A stretch of DNA of 64,000 nt from Vibrio tritonius (GCF_001547935.1 NZ_AP014635.1:496001-560000); one strand, 5' to 3'; numbered from the stretch's first letter, positions 35,984 to 47,105 are shown. Notes: generated from the sequence alone by a model not told the origin. Translations and numbers: made by a program.

Positions 35984-36985
35984 ATGAGTATCAGCAATAC
36001 AGCCACTAAAGTTGAAAATTTCGAATATGACCGTGACGTAATTGAAACGGATAACGAATTAACAACAACTAGTGAAGAAAGTTCTAATGACACGGACAGC
36101 AATGATGACGTTCGCGAAGAGTTTGATGTTTCATCCAAAAGTTTAGATGCAACACAGATGTATTTAAGCGAAATCGGCTTTTCTCCTTTGTTGACCGCAG
36201 AAGAAGAAGTTCTCTATGCACGCCGCGCTTTGCGTGGTTGTGAAGCCGCCAGAAAACGTATGATCGAAAGTAACTTACGTTTAGTGGTTAAAATTTCTCG
36301 CCGCTACAGTAATCGTGGTTTAGCTCTTCTGGATCTTATTGAAGAAGGTAACCTTGGTTTGATTCGAGCAGTGGAAAAATTCGACCCAGAACGCGGATTC
36401 CGTTTTTCAACTTACGCAACATGGTGGATTCGTCAAACGATTGAACGCGCTTTGATGAATCAAACTCGCACCATTCGCTTACCTATCCATGTTGTGAAAG
36501 AACTCAATATTTATCTGCGTACTGCTCGTGAACTATCACAACGTTTAGACCATGAACCAACAGCGGAAGAGATCGCTCTTGAGCTTGATAAGCCGGTAGA
36601 CGATGTGAGCAAAATGCTTCGTTTGAACGAACGTATTAGCTCTGTTGACACGCCAATCGGTGGTGATGGGGATAAAGCATTGCTGGATATTATTCCAGAT
36701 GCAAACAACTCAGATCCTGAAGTTTCTACTCAAGATGATGATATTCGTGATTCTCTAATGAATTGGTTAGATGAACTCAATCCAAAACAGAAAGAAGTGT
36801 TAGCACGTCGTTTTGGCTTACTTGGCTATGAACCATCGACTCTTGAAGAGGTGGGACGTGAGATTAATCTAACCCGAGAACGAGTTCGTCAAATTCAAGT
36901 GGAAGGATTACGCCGTTTGAGAGAGATCCTGATGAAACAAGGCTTAAGTATGGAATCTCTGTTCAACGTTGAAGTAGAAATGTAA
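35984..36985 (+). CDS. rpoS: Stationary-phase sigma factor RpoS
   Basis: RpoS directs the general stress response. I choose ATG 35984 ([16 protein letters not shown]), directly after GGGGAGG; the frame is open from 35957. The 333 residues include [21 protein letters not shown] (1.2), region 2 with [36 protein letters not shown], and the region 4 helix-turn-helix [31 protein letters not shown]. The acidic N-terminal stretch around residues 20-40 is vibrio-like. It is followed by a strong terminator. It follows nlpD, as in all gamma-proteobacteria. Confidence 0.97.
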   Translation: MSISNTATKVENFEYDRDVIETDNELTTTSEESSNDTDSNDDVREEFDVSSKSLDATQMYLSEIGFSPLLTAEEEVLYARRALRGCEAARKRMIESNLRLVVKISRRYSNRGLALLDLIEEGNLGLIRAVEKFDPERGFRFSTYATWWIRQTIERALMNQTRTIRLPIHVVKELNIYLRTARELSQRLDHEPTAEEIALELDKPVDDVSKMLRLNERISSVDTPIGGDGDKALLDIIPDANNSDPEVSTQDDDIRDSLMNWLDELNPKQKEVLARRFGLLGYEPSTLEEVGREINLTRERVRQIQVEGLRRLREILMKQGLSMESLFNVEVEM

Positions 36986-37006
36986 CGTTTCGACGATATC
37001 AAAAGT

Positions 37007-37033
37007 AAGGCACTCAAATGAGTGCCTTTTTTA
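37007..37033 (+). terminator. Terminator after rpoS
   Basis: AAGGCACTCA (37007-37016) and TGAGTGCCTT (37019-37028) form a perfect 10-bp stem followed by TTTT. The mutS stop lies 31 bp further, on the other strand. Confidence 0.9.
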
Positions 37034-37063
37034 GTTTTCGACTTTTTGGTTGAGCAAAGATCG

Positions 37064-39628
37064 TTACAACATTTTTTTTAGTTGATAGATCAAATCTAAG
37101 GCTTGGCGTGGTGAAAGATCATTTGGATCAATCGCGCTGAGTGCTTGTTCCACCTCACTTGGCTCGGGGATTAAACTGAGTTGATTAGCAATGTCGACGG
37201 TTGAAGTAGGATTGAGCCCTGTTTCACTTTTACCAATTTGCTCTAATTGAGCTAACTTCTGGCGCGCTTGCTTGATCACCTCTTTTGGTACACCAGCCAA
37301 ACCTGCAACAGCTAAACCATAAGATTTACTTGCTGCGCCTTCATTAACGGAGTGCATAAAGGCAATGCTATCGCCATGCTCTACGGCATCAAGGTGAACG
37401 TTAACTAAATTTGGCACCAGTTTTGGTAACTCTGTGAGTTCAAAGTAGTGAGTCGCAAATAAGGTAAGAGCACCTATTTTTTTCGCCAACCATTCAGCGC
37501 TTGCCCAAGCCAGTGATAAACCATCATAAGTACTGGTACCACGGCCGATTTCATCCATCAGTACCAAGCTTTGCGCAGTTGCGTTATGCAAGATATTGGC
37601 AGTTTCTGTCATTTCAACCATGAAGGTAGAACGACCAGAAGCTAGGTCGTCAGAAGCCCCTATACGGGTGAAAATGCGATCAAGTTGACCAATCGATGCT
37701 GAGCGAGCTGGAACATAAGAACCGATATGTGCCATTAACGCGATCAACGCAGTTTGACGCATATAGGTTGATTTACCCCCCATATTCGGCCCTGTTATGA
37801 TCAACATTTGACGCTCTGGAGCAAGGTCGATTGGGTTGGCAATAAATGGGTCATCCATCACTTGTTCTACAACTGGGTGACGACCATCTTCGATATGAAT
37901 GCCTATCTCTGTCGTTAACGTTGGACGGCAATAATCCAAGGTATCGGCGCGTTCTGCTAGGTTTTGCAGAATATCGAGTTGAGATAGAGCTGATGCTAAG
38001 TTTTGTAGTGCTTCTAAATGCGGGAGTAGCAGATCAAAAAGCTCTTCCCAAAGTTGTTTCTCTAAAGCAAGGGCCTTGGACTTCGAATTTAGTACTTTAT
38101 CCTCATGCTGTTTCAACTCTGGCGTGATATAGCGTTCGGCATTTTTCAATGTTTGACGACGCATATAATGCGGTGGAACAAGATGGCTTTGGCCTCGGCT
38201 TACTTGAATAAAGAAGCCATGCACGTTGTTATAACCCACTTTTAGTGAATCAATACCATGACGTTCACGTTCATCCGCTTCCATTTTTTCTAAGAAAGAA
38301 GTAGCGCCGGCGGCCAAGTCTCGCCATTCATCTAATTCGGCATTGTAGTTAGGGGCGATAACACCACCGTCGCGAATAACCACGGGTGGGTTCTCTATGA
38401 TGGCGTTTGCAAGTAGTGCGCTTAACTCATCCATAGGGGCAGCATAGTCTTTCAACTGAGCCAAATATGGATGTTTCACTTGGGCTAATAGTTCCGCTAG
38501 TTCAGGCAGTTGCGATAGTGCATTACGTAAACGAGCTAGATCGCGTGGACGAGCTGAGCGCAAAGCTAAACGAGCAAGTATGCGTTCAATATCGCCGATC
38601 TGCTTCAATACGGGGTGAAGCTCAGCAAATAAGACGTCATCTTTAATTTCACCGATGGCATCTAGACGTTGATTTAATGCCTCGAAGTGACGCATTGGCT
38701 GATGAATCCAACGTTTGAGCATGCGGCTGCCCATTGGCGTTGCACAGTGATCAAGTACTTCAGCAAGGGTGTTATCTGTGCCACCGGATAGATTCTGAGT
38801 CAGTTCAAGGTTGCGACGAGTCGCTGCATCTAAGATCACTGATTGATCTTGGCGATCCAAGGTCAATGAACGAATGTGCGGTAATGCGGTGCGTTGGGTG
38901 TCTTTCACGTATTGAATCAGACAGCCTGCCGCGCAAAGACCCAAGTTCGCCTTTTCTACGCCAAAGCCTACCAAGTCTTTAGTGCCAAATTGTTGGTTCA
39001 ATTGTTGTTTAGCGGTTTGCAGTTCAAATTCCCAAACTGGGCGACGACGATTACCTTGGCGATGTGCCATGAGTTGAACTGGCTCAAAGTCTTCAGGGAA
39101 GAGCAATTCGCGTGGCGCAGTACGTTGTAGCTCTGCAGCCATAGCTTCTTCTGTTTCAGGCTCGATCAGTTGGAAACGACCTGAGGTTAAATCTAGTGTG
39201 GCATAACCAAAGCGACCAGATTGATGGTAAATGGCGGCAATCAGGTTATCTACTCGCTCCGATAACAAGGCTTCGTCGGTTACGGTACCAGGTGTAACAA
39301 TACGTACAACTTTACGCTCAACTGGGCCTTTGCTGGTGGCTGGGTCGCCAATTTGTTCACAAATGGCTACGGACTCACCGAGTTGCACGAGCTTAGCAAG
39401 ATAGCTTTCAACGGCATGGAAAGGGACGCCTGCCATCGGAATTGGCTCGCCCGCCGAAGCGCCACGTTTCGTTAATGAGATATCAAGTAACTGAGATGCG
39501 CGTTTTGCATCGTCATAGAACAGTTCGTAAAAATCTCCCATTCGGTAAAACAGCAAAATATCTGGGTTTTCCGCTTTAAGCTTCAGATATTGCTGCATCA
39601 TAGGAGTATGTTGTTTCTCGGCAGTCAC
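37064..39628 (-). CDS. mutS: DNA mismatch repair protein MutS
   Basis: MutS recognises mismatches and starts methyl-directed repair. The 854-residue protein has the mismatch-wedge motif near the start ([15 protein letters not shown], with the intercalating Phe), the connector and lever domains, and the C-terminal ATPase with Walker [14 protein letters not shown], Walker [17 protein letters not shown], and [11 protein letters not shown]. The length matches E. coli (853). It is convergent with rpoS and divergent from pncC. In V. cholerae, from memory, sulfate-transport genes lie between mutS and recA; they are absent here. Confidence 0.97.
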   Translation of the reverse strand: MTAEKQHTPMMQQYLKLKAENPDILLFYRMGDFYELFYDDAKRASQLLDISLTKRGASAGEPIPMAGVPFHAVESYLAKLVQLGESVAICEQIGDPATSKGPVERKVVRIVTPGTVTDEALLSERVDNLIAAIYHQSGRFGYATLDLTSGRFQLIEPETEEAMAAELQRTAPRELLFPEDFEPVQLMAHRQGNRRRPVWEFELQTAKQQLNQQFGTKDLVGFGVEKANLGLCAAGCLIQYVKDTQRTALPHIRSLTLDRQDQSVILDAATRRNLELTQNLSGGTDNTLAEVLDHCATPMGSRMLKRWIHQPMRHFEALNQRLDAIGEIKDDVLFAELHPVLKQIGDIERILARLALRSARPRDLARLRNALSQLPELAELLAQVKHPYLAQLKDYAAPMDELSALLANAIIENPPVVIRDGGVIAPNYNAELDEWRDLAAGATSFLEKMEADERERHGIDSLKVGYNNVHGFFIQVSRGQSHLVPPHYMRRQTLKNAERYITPELKQHEDKVLNSKSKALALEKQLWEELFDLLLPHLEALQNLASALSQLDILQNLAERADTLDYCRPTLTTEIGIHIEDGRHPVVEQVMDDPFIANPIDLAPERQMLIITGPNMGGKSTYMRQTALIALMAHIGSYVPARSASIGQLDRIFTRIGASDDLASGRSTFMVEMTETANILHNATAQSLVLMDEIGRGTSTYDGLSLAWASAEWLAKKIGALTLFATHYFELTELPKLVPNLVNVHLDAVEHGDSIAFMHSVNEGAASKSYGLAVAGLAGVPKEVIKQARQKLAQLEQIGKSETGLNPTSTVDIANQLSLIPEPSEVEQALSAIDPNDLSPRQALDLIYQLKKML

Positions 39629-39712
39629 GGATTACTTCTTTTGTTTAAGGACTTTGCGGCTTAGGATACGTGAATCACCATCATGCGAAAAGATGAAATG
39701 AGGTTTTTGGTC

Positions 39713-40198
39713 ATGCAATCGTTACAAAATTTGAGTCATACCCTTGGGCAGATGTTACTTCAAGAAAAACAGGTATTGGTTACCGCTGAATCATGTACTG
39801 GTGGTGGTGTCGCCAGCGCAATTACGGATATAGCGGGAAGCTCCCAATGGTTTGATCGGGCTTTTGTGACCTACACCAATGAAGCTAAACAAGAAATGAT
39901 TGATGTAAAAGAGGCCACATTAGCAGCTTATGGTGCGGTTTCTGAACCTGTCGTAATAGAAATGGTGCAAGGCGCTCTTGCTCATTCTCATGGTACGATT
40001 GGCGTATCGATTAGCGGTATCGCAGGCCCCGGTGGTGGTTCTGAGGCCAAGCCAGTAGGTACTGTGTGTTTCGCATGGGCAAATCGAGATGGTTGGCTCA
40101 AAGTCAGCACTGAGCATTTTGCTGGCGACCGAGCGCAAGTGAGGGAACAAGCTGTTCGTCATGCGTTATCAGTGATCAGTCAATATCTTGCTGGGTGA
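39713..40198 (+). CDS. pncC: Nicotinamide-nucleotide amidase PncC (CinA C-terminal family)
   Basis: This CinA-type deamidase converts NMN to nicotinate mononucleotide and helps recycle NAD. The protein has the family motifs LVTAESCTGGGVASAITDIAG, FVTYTNEAKQ, and GISGIAGPGGGSEAKPVGTV. I choose ATG 39713 (MQSLQNLSH, 161 residues), with a TGAGG ribosome site; ATG 39683 and 39698 are in frame. It lacks the N-terminal CinA domain, as in the short E. coli form. It lies upstream of recA, an old association, and ends 156 bp before it. Confidence 0.93.
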   Translation: MQSLQNLSHTLGQMLLQEKQVLVTAESCTGGGVASAITDIAGSSQWFDRAFVTYTNEAKQEMIDVKEATLAAYGAVSEPVVIEMVQGALAHSHGTIGVSISGIAGPGGGSEAKPVGTVCFAWANRDGWLKVSTEHFAGDRAQVREQAVRHALSVISQYLAG

Positions 40199-40245
40199 AA
40201 AAGTGACATCGGTCGAGTGCATGGCAAAAAATTAACATACAGGGG

Positions 40246-40273
40246 TGGACACTGTATGAATCAACAGTATAAT
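40246..40273 (+). promoter_or_regulatory. recA promoter with LexA box
   Basis: The -35 TGGACA (40246-40251) and the -10 TATAAT (40268-40273) are separated by 16 bp. Those 16 bp are CTGTATGAATCAACAG, a perfect SOS box (CTGT-N8-ACAG). LexA bound here would block polymerase fully. Confidence 0.93.
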
Positions 40274-40354
40274 GAGTGCCATCAAGACATTTAATTGTCG
40301 AACTGATTTTGCATCGATCACCCTATTTCAAAGAGTGACAGTCTGGAGAAAGTA

Positions 40355-41404
40355 ATGGACGAAAATAAACAGAAGGCTCTCGCAGCAGCCCTAGGTCAAA
40401 TTGAGAAACAATTCGGTAAAGGTTCCATTATGCGCCTTGGTGACAACCGCACAATGGATGTAGAAACGATTTCTACAGGTTCTCTCTCTCTAGACATCGC
40501 GTTAGGTGCTGGTGGTTTACCAATGGGCCGTATCGTTGAAATCTATGGTCCAGAATCGTCAGGTAAAACAACCCTTACTCTTGAACTTATCGCAGCAGCG
40601 CAACGTGAAGGTAAAACCTGTGCGTTTATCGATGCAGAGCACGCGCTTGACCCTATCTACGCTCGTAAATTGGGTGTAAATATCGATGAACTTTTGGTTT
40701 CTCAACCAGATACAGGTGAACAAGCACTTGAAATCTGTGATGCTTTGGCTCGTTCTGGCGCGGTTGATGTTATGGTTGTCGACTCGGTTGCGGCATTGAC
40801 TCCTAAAGCTGAAATTGAAGGCGAAATGGGTGATAGCCACATGGGTCTGCAAGCTCGTATGCTTTCTCAAGCGATGCGTAAGCTAACTGGTAACCTAAAA
40901 GCCTCTAACTGTATGTGTATCTTCATCAACCAAATTCGTATGAAGATTGGTGTGATGTTTGGTAACCCAGAAACCACTACAGGTGGTAACGCACTTAAAT
41001 TCTACGCTTCTGTTCGTCTTGATATTCGTCGTACTGGCGCAATCAAAGAAGGTGATGAAGTTGTGGGTAACGAAACCCGCATCAAAGTAGTGAAAAACAA
41101 AATTGCTGCACCATTTAAAGAAGCAAACACGCAAATTATGTATGGTCAAGGCTTTAACCGTGAAGGTGAGCTAATCGACCTAGGTGTTAAACACAAATTG
41201 GTTGAAAAAGCAGGTGCATGGTACAGCTACAATGGCGACAAAATTGGCCAAGGTAAAGCAAATGCGTGTAAGTATCTAAAAGAGAACACACATATTGCGC
41301 ATGAGTTAGATACTAAACTACGCGATATGCTGCTTAGCCCTGTGTCAGAAGCTGATGTAGAAGAAGTGGATGCAAAAGCAGCCCCTGAGCAAGAAGAGCT
41401 ATAA
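40355..41404 (+). CDS. recA: Recombinase RecA
   Basis: RecA is the strand-exchange protein and coprotease for LexA. The 349-residue protein has Walker A GPESSGKT (65-72), DNA-binding loop L1 region [18 protein letters not shown]2 region [27 protein letters not shown], and the acidic C-terminal tail ([18 protein letters not shown]). A GGAGAAAG ribosome site is present. It has an SOS-controlled promoter and a terminator, with recX after it. Confidence 0.98.
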   Translation: MDENKQKALAAALGQIEKQFGKGSIMRLGDNRTMDVETISTGSLSLDIALGAGGLPMGRIVEIYGPESSGKTTLTLELIAAAQREGKTCAFIDAEHALDPIYARKLGVNIDELLVSQPDTGEQALEICDALARSGAVDVMVVDSVAALTPKAEIEGEMGDSHMGLQARMLSQAMRKLTGNLKASNCMCIFINQIRMKIGVMFGNPETTTGGNALKFYASVRLDIRRTGAIKEGDEVVGNETRIKVVKNKIAAPFKEANTQIMYGQGFNREGELIDLGVKHKLVEKAGAWYSYNGDKIGQGKANACKYLKENTHIAHELDTKLRDMLLSPVSEADVEEVDAKAAPEQEEL

Positions 41405-41430
41405 ACTGCTCGACAGATAATTGAATAAAC

Positions 41431-41458
41431 AAAGCCCTGCTCATGCGGGGCTTTTTGT
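41431..41458 (+). terminator. Terminator between recA and recX
   Basis: AAAGCCCTGC (41431-41440) pairs with GCGGGGCTTT (41445-41454), with one G-U, and a T run follows. recX is probably made at low level by read-through. The frame upstream of recX runs through this stem, which argues against the TTG start at 41421. Confidence 0.88.
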
Positions 41459-41471
41459 TAGGATCAATACA

Positions 41472-41942
41472 ATGATGAAGGCAAATAAAGCGCCAACACT
41501 GTCAGTTAAAGAAGCGGCTATTCAATTGCTTAGTCGACGCGATCATGGCATGTATGAGTTAGAGCAGAAACTGACGATAAAAGGTTACGAGTCGGCGGAG
41601 ATCACTCAAGCAGTACAGTTGTGTCTTGAGTATGGTTATCTGGATGATTTTCGCTATGCCAAAAGTCAGGTAAGACAACATGTTTATAAAGGTCATGGTG
41701 AACGACGAATTCGTCAAGAACTGTCGCTTAAACGTGTTGCTGAGCATGATGTGGATGCTGCGATTGAAGAAGAACAACCGGACTGGTTTGAATTAGCGAA
41801 AGAGACTGCATGGAAAAAGTTCAAAGGCCAAAAAGCGGAAGATGCAAAAGAATACGCTAAACAAGTCCGTTTTTTACAATATCGTGGTTTTAGCTTTGAC
41901 CAAATTCAGTATGCACTCAGTAACTCATCAGAAGATGAGTAA
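41472..41942 (+). CDS. recX: Regulatory protein RecX
   Basis: RecX modulates RecA filaments. I choose ATG 41472 ([20 protein letters not shown], 156 residues), 8 bp after AGGA. Three-helix RecX repeats are visible: [23 protein letters not shown] [30 protein letters not shown], and a C-terminal [13 protein letters not shown]. The gene order recA-recX-alaS is standard in gamma-proteobacteria. Confidence 0.94.
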   Translation: MMKANKAPTLSVKEAAIQLLSRRDHGMYELEQKLTIKGYESAEITQAVQLCLEYGYLDDFRYAKSQVRQHVYKGHGERRIRQELSLKRVAEHDVDAAIEEEQPDWFELAKETAWKKFKGQKAEDAKEYAKQVRFLQYRGFSFDQIQYALSNSSEDE

Positions 41943-42098
41943 GTTGTTCCCTGAGGGGGATTTAATTCTGCAATAGTACCGCTAATGTTCATCAAAACTG
42001 AGTTGATTTGACTCTTTTCACTTAGAGAACTAGGCGAACTCTTATCCATGCTTTACAATAGCGCAAAAATTTCATTTGAGAATTTCAGGAAGAGCTGC

Positions 42099-44681
42099 AT
42101 GTACATGAGCACGGATGAGGTTCGCAACGCGTTCCTCTCATTCTTTGAAAGTAAAGGTCACCAGATTGTTGACAGTTCATCACTGGTACCTCATAACGAC
42201 CCAACTCTGCTGTTTACTAACGCGGGGATGAACCAATTTAAAGACTGTTTTCTAGGTTTAGAAAAGCGTTCTTACACTCGAGCGACAACAGCTCAGCGCT
42301 GTGTACGTGCAGGTGGTAAGCACAATGACCTAGAGAACGTCGGCTTCACTGCACGTCACCACACATTTTTTGAAATGTTGGGTAACTTTAGTTTCGGTGA
42401 TTACTTCAAAGAAGACGCGATTAAGTTTGCGTGGGAATTTCTAACCAGTGTGTTGAAACTGCCACAAGAACGTCTGCTAGTCACTGTTTACCAAACTGAC
42501 GATGAAGCTTTCGATATCTGGAACAAACAAATCGGTTTGCCAGCGGATCGCATCGTGCGTATCGGTGATAAAAAAGGTGGTAAAGCCTACGAGTCAGATA
42601 ACTTCTGGCAAATGGGGGATACTGGTCCTTGTGGCCCTTGTTCTGAAATTTTCTATGATCACGGTGATCACATTTGGGGTGGCCGTCCTGGTACACCTGA
42701 AGAAGATGGCGACCGTTTTATCGAGATCTGGAACAACGTATTTATGCAGTTCAACCGTCTTGCTGATGGCACGATGGAACCTCTACCAAAACCATCAGTG
42801 GATACTGGTATGGGTATTGAACGTATTTCTGCAATTATGCAGGGCGTGCACTCTAACTACGAAATTGATGTATTCCAAACTCTCATCAAAGCAGCAGCTG
42901 ACGTGATCGGTTACGAAGACCTTTCTAATCAGTCTTTGCGTGTTGTTGCTGACCACATTCGTTCATGTGCGTTTTTGATCGTTGACGGTGTAATGCCATC
43001 AAATGAAGGCCGTGGTTACGTTCTACGTCGTATCATTCGTCGTGCTGTTCGTCATGGTAACAAGCTTGGTGCGAAAGGCGCATTCTTCCATAAATTGGTT
43101 GGCCCTCTTGCTGAAATTATGGGTACTGCAGGTAAAGTTCTTAAAGAACAACAAGCTGTGGTAGAGAAAGTTCTGCGTATTGAAGAAGAGAACTTTGGTC
43201 GTACACTTGACCGTGGTCTTGCAATCTTAAATGAAGCGTTGGATAACCTTTCTGATAAAGAGCTTGATGGCGAAACCGTATTCAAACTCTACGATACTTA
43301 TGGATTCCCAGCAGATTTAACCAACGATGTAGCGCGTGAACGCGGCTTTACTATCGACGAAGCTGGTTTTGAATCTGCGATGGAAGAGCAGCGTCAGCGT
43401 GCACGCGAAGCAGGGCAATTTGATACTGACTACAACACCAAAATTAAAGTAGATGGCAGCACTGAATTCTGTGGTTATACAGCAACAGAAGGTCGCAGCA
43501 TCATCTCTCATTTGTTTGTTGATGGCGAAGAAGTAACTTCTTTATCTGCTGGTGACAAAGCGATTGTGGTTCTAGATGAAACGCCATTCTATGCTGAATC
43601 AGGCGGTCAAGCTGGTGATACCGGTGTTCTAGAAACAACTGCTGGTCGTTTTGTTGTTGAAGATACCCAAAAACTGGGTAATGCGATTGCTCATCATGGT
43701 GAACTCCAAGAAGGTGTTCTTGCTCAAGGTGATGAAGTGAAAGCTCTAGTGGATGAAGCTCGCCGTACAGCAAGCTCTCTAAACCACTCTGCAACTCACC
43801 TATTGCATGCTGCACTGCGTCATGTGTTAGGGACTCACGTTGCTCAGAAAGGCTCACTGGTTCGTGCTGAAGGCCTACGTTTTGACTTCTCTCATCTAGA
43901 AGCAATGACGGCGGATGAAATCAAACGTGTTGAACGTTTGGTTAATGAACATATCCGTCGTAACCACGTGATTGAAACGAACATCATGAACATTGACGAA
44001 GCGAAAGAAAAAGGCGCTATGGCTCTGTTCGGTGAAAAATACGATGATGAAGTTCGCGTGCTAAGCATGGGCGAATTTTCAACTGAACTGTGTGGTGGTA
44101 TTCACGCTCATCACACTGGCGATATCGGTTTGTTTAAGATCACTTCAGAAAGTGGTATTGCGGCAGGTATTCGTCGTATTGAAGCGGTAACGGGGGACGC
44201 GGCTCTTGATTATCTCGAATCACAACATGCTAAATATGAGCATAAAGTGGAAGAGATGGCTCATAAAGCGAAGTCTCTAGAAAAAGAAATTCAACAACTG
44301 AAAGACAAGTTAGCTTCACAAGCGGGTTCAAGCCTAGTGAGTCAAGCTAAAGAAATTTCAGGTGTGAAAGTTTTAGTTGCTCAACTTGATGGTGCAGATA
44401 ATAAAGCGCTGCGCGGCATGGTTGATGAACTGAAGAACCAATTGGGTAGCGGTATTATTATGCTCGGTAACGTAGCTGATGATAAAGTTGGCCTAATTGC
44501 AGGTGTGACAAAAGACCTAACTGGCAAAGTGAAAGCGGGTGACCTTGTTAATATGGTTGCTCAACAAGTTGGTGGTAAAGGTGGCGGTCGCCCTGATATG
44601 GCTCAAGCTGGTGGTAGCGATGCGAAAGCGCTTCCTGCTGCTCTTGAGTCTGTGGATGCTTGGATTGCTGAGCGTCTGTAA
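42099..44681 (+). CDS. alaS: Alanyl-tRNA synthetase
   Basis: AlaS charges tRNA-Ala. I choose ATG 42099 ([16 protein letters not shown], 860 residues), preceded by AGGAAGAG; the frame is open from 42048, without conservation. Motifs are [20 protein letters not shown] in the aminoacylation core, [13 protein letters not shown], the editing-site zinc ligands HSATHLLH and [13 protein letters not shown], a coiled coil ([19 protein letters not shown]), and the C-Ala domain with [15 protein letters not shown]. Nothing is missing. Confidence 0.97.
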   Translation: MYMSTDEVRNAFLSFFESKGHQIVDSSSLVPHNDPTLLFTNAGMNQFKDCFLGLEKRSYTRATTAQRCVRAGGKHNDLENVGFTARHHTFFEMLGNFSFGDYFKEDAIKFAWEFLTSVLKLPQERLLVTVYQTDDEAFDIWNKQIGLPADRIVRIGDKKGGKAYESDNFWQMGDTGPCGPCSEIFYDHGDHIWGGRPGTPEEDGDRFIEIWNNVFMQFNRLADGTMEPLPKPSVDTGMGIERISAIMQGVHSNYEIDVFQTLIKAAADVIGYEDLSNQSLRVVADHIRSCAFLIVDGVMPSNEGRGYVLRRIIRRAVRHGNKLGAKGAFFHKLVGPLAEIMGTAGKVLKEQQAVVEKVLRIEEENFGRTLDRGLAILNEALDNLSDKELDGETVFKLYDTYGFPADLTNDVARERGFTIDEAGFESAMEEQRQRAREAGQFDTDYNTKIKVDGSTEFCGYTATEGRSIISHLFVDGEEVTSLSAGDKAIVVLDETPFYAESGGQAGDTGVLETTAGRFVVEDTQKLGNAIAHHGELQEGVLAQGDEVKALVDEARRTASSLNHSATHLLHAALRHVLGTHVAQKGSLVRAEGLRFDFSHLEAMTADEIKRVERLVNEHIRRNHVIETNIMNIDEAKEKGAMALFGEKYDDEVRVLSMGEFSTELCGGIHAHHTGDIGLFKITSESGIAAGIRRIEAVTGDAALDYLESQHAKYEHKVEEMAHKAKSLEKEIQQLKDKLASQAGSSLVSQAKEISGVKVLVAQLDGADNKALRGMVDELKNQLGSGIIMLGNVADDKVGLIAGVTKDLTGKVKAGDLVNMVAQQVGGKGGGRPDMAQAGGSDAKALPAALESVDAWIAERL

Positions 44682-44739
44682 ATAAAAATAAATGACGTAC
44701 GGTTGATGTTTTTTTGACCGTGCGTAACATTACTCAATT

Positions 44740-44795
44740 AACCAAGTGGTTTAATTGGCTCAGTCAAAGCCAATTAGCTACTTGGTTTTGTTTTT
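44740..44795 (+). terminator. Long two-part terminator after alaS
   Basis: AACCAAGT (44740-44747) pairs with ACTTGGTT (44780-44787). Inside it, TAATTGGCT (44752-44760) pairs with AGCCAATTA (44768-44776). TTGTTTTT follows. It insulates alaS from the aspartokinase gene. Confidence 0.85.
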
Positions 44796-44876
44796 GCAAC
44801 TACCAAATCTATAGTCAATCAGTTGATTAGCTCGGTTTGGTCCTAATGAGACTTTGTCTTGGGAAGGTGAATACTG

Positions 44877-46064
44877 GTGAAAAAGTCCCTTGTCGTGCAA
44901 AAGTTTGGCGGAACGTCAGTTGGTTCTATTGAACGAATCAACACGGTTGCTGAACACATCATTAAAGCGAAAAATGATGGTAATCAAGTTGTTGTCGTGG
45001 TTTCTGCAATGTCGGGTGAAACCAATAGACTGTTAGGTTTGGCTCAACAAATCGATAGTGTACCGACAGCAAGAGAACTTGATGTTTTGCTCTCTGCAGG
45101 TGAACAAGTGTCAATGGCGCTGGTGGCAATGACTCTGAATAAAATGGGGTATTCTGCGCGTTCACTCACCGGAGCTCAGGCGAGCATTGTGACGGATAAT
45201 CATCACAATGACGCGACAATTAAGCATATTGATACCCGAACGATTAATGAATTACTGGAACAAGATCACATTGTTATTGTTGCTGGTTTTCAAGGTGTCA
45301 ATGAAAATGGGGACATCACTACATTAGGACGTGGCGGCTCAGATACCAGTGCGGTAACACTAGCTGGTGCTTTGCAAGCTGATGAATGTCAGATCTTTAC
45401 CGATGTTAATGGTGTGTACACTTGTGACCCTCGTGTTGTGCCAACAGCTCAGAAACTGGATGTGATCGATTTCCCATCCATGGAAGAGATGGCTCGTAAA
45501 GGAGCTAAAGTGTTGCACTTGCCTTGTGTTCAGTATGCATGGCAACACCAAGTACCGTTACGTGTACTATCTACATTCGATGTAAATGCTGGCAGTCTAA
45601 TCAAGGGTGAAGTGGGTACGCATCCTGTTTGTGGTATCGCGATTCAACGCGATATGGCAATTGTCTGTGTTAATCATGACGCATTATCAAGTTTAACGAA
45701 GCAGTGTCAGATGCTTGGGATTGAAGTTTGGAATGTGATCGATGAAGCAGATTGGGCAGGAGTGGTAGTAAAACATGATGCTTGCGCGAAATTAGAACTG
45801 GTTTTCAGCGATAAAATCCGTAACACTGAACTTGTGAGTTTATTGACCACGGTAGGTTTACAAGCACCACACTTGGTTGCTCGCTCTTGTGAGCTATTAG
45901 CCGAGAATGAGATTGATGTACGTTATATTTCGACCACAAACCAGTCTGCGATGCTGACCATAGCGCCGCAGGATGTTGTAGAAGCCGCTAATATTCTTCA
46001 TAGTGCTTTTATTACATCAGACGAGGTTATACATGAACCAGTTATCCAAGCTAGCTTAGGTTAA
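44877..46064 (+). CDS. lysC: Aspartate kinase
   Basis: This enzyme phosphorylates aspartate, the first step to lysine, threonine and methionine. The 395-residue protein starts at GTG with VQKFGGTSVGS, has FQGVNENGDITTLGRGGSDTSAV and two C-terminal ACT-type domains (about 260-395) that would sense amino acids. It is a monofunctional form, without a homoserine dehydrogenase. GGGAAGG serves as ribosome site. It lies between alaS and csrA, as in V. cholerae (VC0547 from memory). I looked for a lysine riboswitch in the 195-bp leader and saw only the alaS terminator, so regulation is likely by feedback. The lysC symbol is conventional. Confidence 0.92.
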   Translation: MKKSLVVQKFGGTSVGSIERINTVAEHIIKAKNDGNQVVVVVSAMSGETNRLLGLAQQIDSVPTARELDVLLSAGEQVSMALVAMTLNKMGYSARSLTGAQASIVTDNHHNDATIKHIDTRTINELLEQDHIVIVAGFQGVNENGDITTLGRGGSDTSAVTLAGALQADECQIFTDVNGVYTCDPRVVPTAQKLDVIDFPSMEEMARKGAKVLHLPCVQYAWQHQVPLRVLSTFDVNAGSLIKGEVGTHPVCGIAIQRDMAIVCVNHDALSSLTKQCQMLGIEVWNVIDEADWAGVVVKHDACAKLELVFSDKIRNTELVSLLTTVGLQAPHLVARSCELLAENEIDVRYISTTNQSAMLTIAPQDVVEAANILHSAFITSDEVIHEPVIQASLG

Positions 46065-46155
46065 TAGCCATTTCGTCTAAAAGTTTACCTAAATATAACT
46101 TTTGATCGATAATAACGTAGTTGCAATAAAACAGAGATTACTCAAGGAGCAAAGA

Positions 46156-46353
46156 ATGCTAATTTTGACTCGCCGCGTTGGCGAAACACTAATGATCGGT
46201 GATGAAGTGACAGTAACTGTTCTTGGTGTAAAAGGTAACCAAGTACGTATCGGTGTGAATGCACCCAAAGAAGTTTCTGTGCACCGTGAAGAAATTTACA
46301 TGCGCATTCAAGCAGAAAAAGGTAACGGTAACGTTGCATCAGGCAACTACTAA
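46156..46353 (+). CDS. csrA: Carbon storage regulator CsrA
   Basis: This global RNA-binding regulator binds GGA motifs in mRNA leaders and controls metabolism, motility and quorum sensing. The 65-residue product starts at ATG 46156 ([16 protein letters not shown]), after AAGGAG, and has the RNA-contact Arg44 in [11 protein letters not shown]. The open frame extends 54 bp upstream without conservation. It is followed by a terminator and then the tRNA operon, as in other vibrios. Confidence 0.98.
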   Translation: MLILTRRVGETLMIGDEVTVTVLGVKGNQVRIGVNAPKEVSVHREEIYMRIQAEKGNGNVASGNY

Positions 46354-46364
46354 TTATCTCAATG

Positions 46365-46392
46365 AGGCTGACAAAATTTGTCAGCCTTTTTT
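46365..46392 (+). terminator. Terminator after csrA
   Basis: AGGCTGACAAA (46365-46375) and TTTGTCAGCCT (46377-46387) form a near-perfect long stem followed by a T6 run. Confidence 0.9.
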
Positions 46393-46494
46393 GTACTTAG
46401 CATTTGTAATTTGAAGAAAAAGTTCATTTTCACAGCGCTTTGATTAAATACGCAACGGTTGAGCGTGTTTTTGCAATTTTCCTCAAGAAAGTGT

Positions 46495-46530
46495 TTGACA
46501 TATTTTCGGTAAAACGTAATATGTGCCTCC
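46495..46530 (+). promoter_or_regulatory. Strong promoter of the tRNA operon
   Basis: The -35 is a perfect TTGACA (46495-46500) and the -10 is TAATAT (46517-46522) with a 16-bp spacer, followed by GTGCCTCC. A GC-rich stretch after the -10 is typical of stringently controlled stable-RNA promoters. Confidence 0.85.
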
Positions 46531-46537
46531 GCAAGAC

Positions 46538-46630
46538 GGTGAGGTGGCCGAGAGGCCGAAGGCGCTCCCCTGCTAAGGGAGTATACGGTTTGTAGCCGTA
46601 TCGAGGGTTCGAATCCCTCCCTCACCGCCA
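46538..46630 (+). tRNA. tRNA-Ser(GCU), copy 1
   Basis: A 93-nt type II tRNA with long variable arm, anticodon loop CTGCTAA (GCU) and encoded CCA. It is the first gene of the operon, 15 bp after the -10. Confidence 0.96.
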
Positions 46631-46669
46631 TTCTTGCTTTGCTTAATTTAGCAACTAAGCAAAAGATGC

Positions 46670-46746
46670 GCGCCTGTAGCTCAGCTGGATAGAGTACCTG
46701 GCTACGAACCAGGCGGTCAGAGGTTCGAATCCTCTCAGGCGCGCCA
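46670..46746 (+). tRNA. tRNA-Arg(ACG), copy 1
   Basis: 77 nt, starting GCGCCTG, with anticodon loop CTACGAA (ACG; A34 is expected to become inosine to read CGU, CGC and CGA) and encoded CCA. It is identical in sequence to the five later copies. Confidence 0.96.
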
Positions 46747-46774
46747 TATTCTTTTGGAATATGAACAATAATGC

Positions 46775-46867
46775 GGTGAGGTGGCCGAGAGGCCGAAGGC
46801 GCTCCCCTGCTAAGGGAGTATACGGTTTGTAGCCGTATCGAGGGTTCGAATCCCTCCCTCACCGCCA
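46775..46867 (+). tRNA. tRNA-Ser(GCU), copy 2
   Basis: 93 nt, the same sequence as copy 1, starting 237 bp after it. This shows that a Ser-Arg unit was duplicated. Confidence 0.96.
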
Positions 46868-46920
46868 TTTATTGCTTGAGGCTAAAGCCTTGCAATAAAC
46901 TGTTATCTTAAGTGATTTTT

Positions 46921-46936
46921 TGTGATACACTTCACA
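46921..46936 (+). promoter_or_regulatory. CRP-like palindrome before tRNA-Arg copy 2
   Basis: TGTGATACACTTCACA contains both CRP half-sites (TGTGA-N6-TCACA) and ends 7 bp before tRNA-Arg copy 2. Its place inside a tRNA operon is odd, and it may be chance. Confidence 0.3.
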
Positions 46937-46943
46937 AATCAGC

Positions 46944-47020
46944 GCGCCTGTAGCTCAGCTGGATAGAGTACCTGGCTACGAACCAGGCGGTCAGAGGTTC
47001 GAATCCTCTCAGGCGCGCCA
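46944..47020 (+). tRNA. tRNA-Arg(ACG), copy 2
   Basis: 77 nt with CCA; the same sequence as copy 1. A possible processing hairpin lies before it (TTATTGC near 46869 with GCAATAA near 46892). Confidence 0.96.
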
Positions 47021-47105
47021 TTTCTTATCTTGAGCCTTGTGTTTCAAAGAAAGAACGATTTAAGGGTATTGCCCTAACATAACGCAAGTTGTGTTGAAAC
47101 ACAGC

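Noticed and set aside
44682..44876. Possible lysine riboswitch before the aspartokinase gene
   Set aside because: The strong pairing there is the alaS terminator; the conserved lysine-riboswitch elements are not seen and the space is too short.
46359..46868. 169-codon minus-strand frame across the tRNA genes (repeated REGFEPSIRLQTVYSLSRGAPSASRPP-like text)
   Set aside because: It is the complement of the two tRNA-Ser genes and one tRNA-Arg gene, a well-known false protein pattern.
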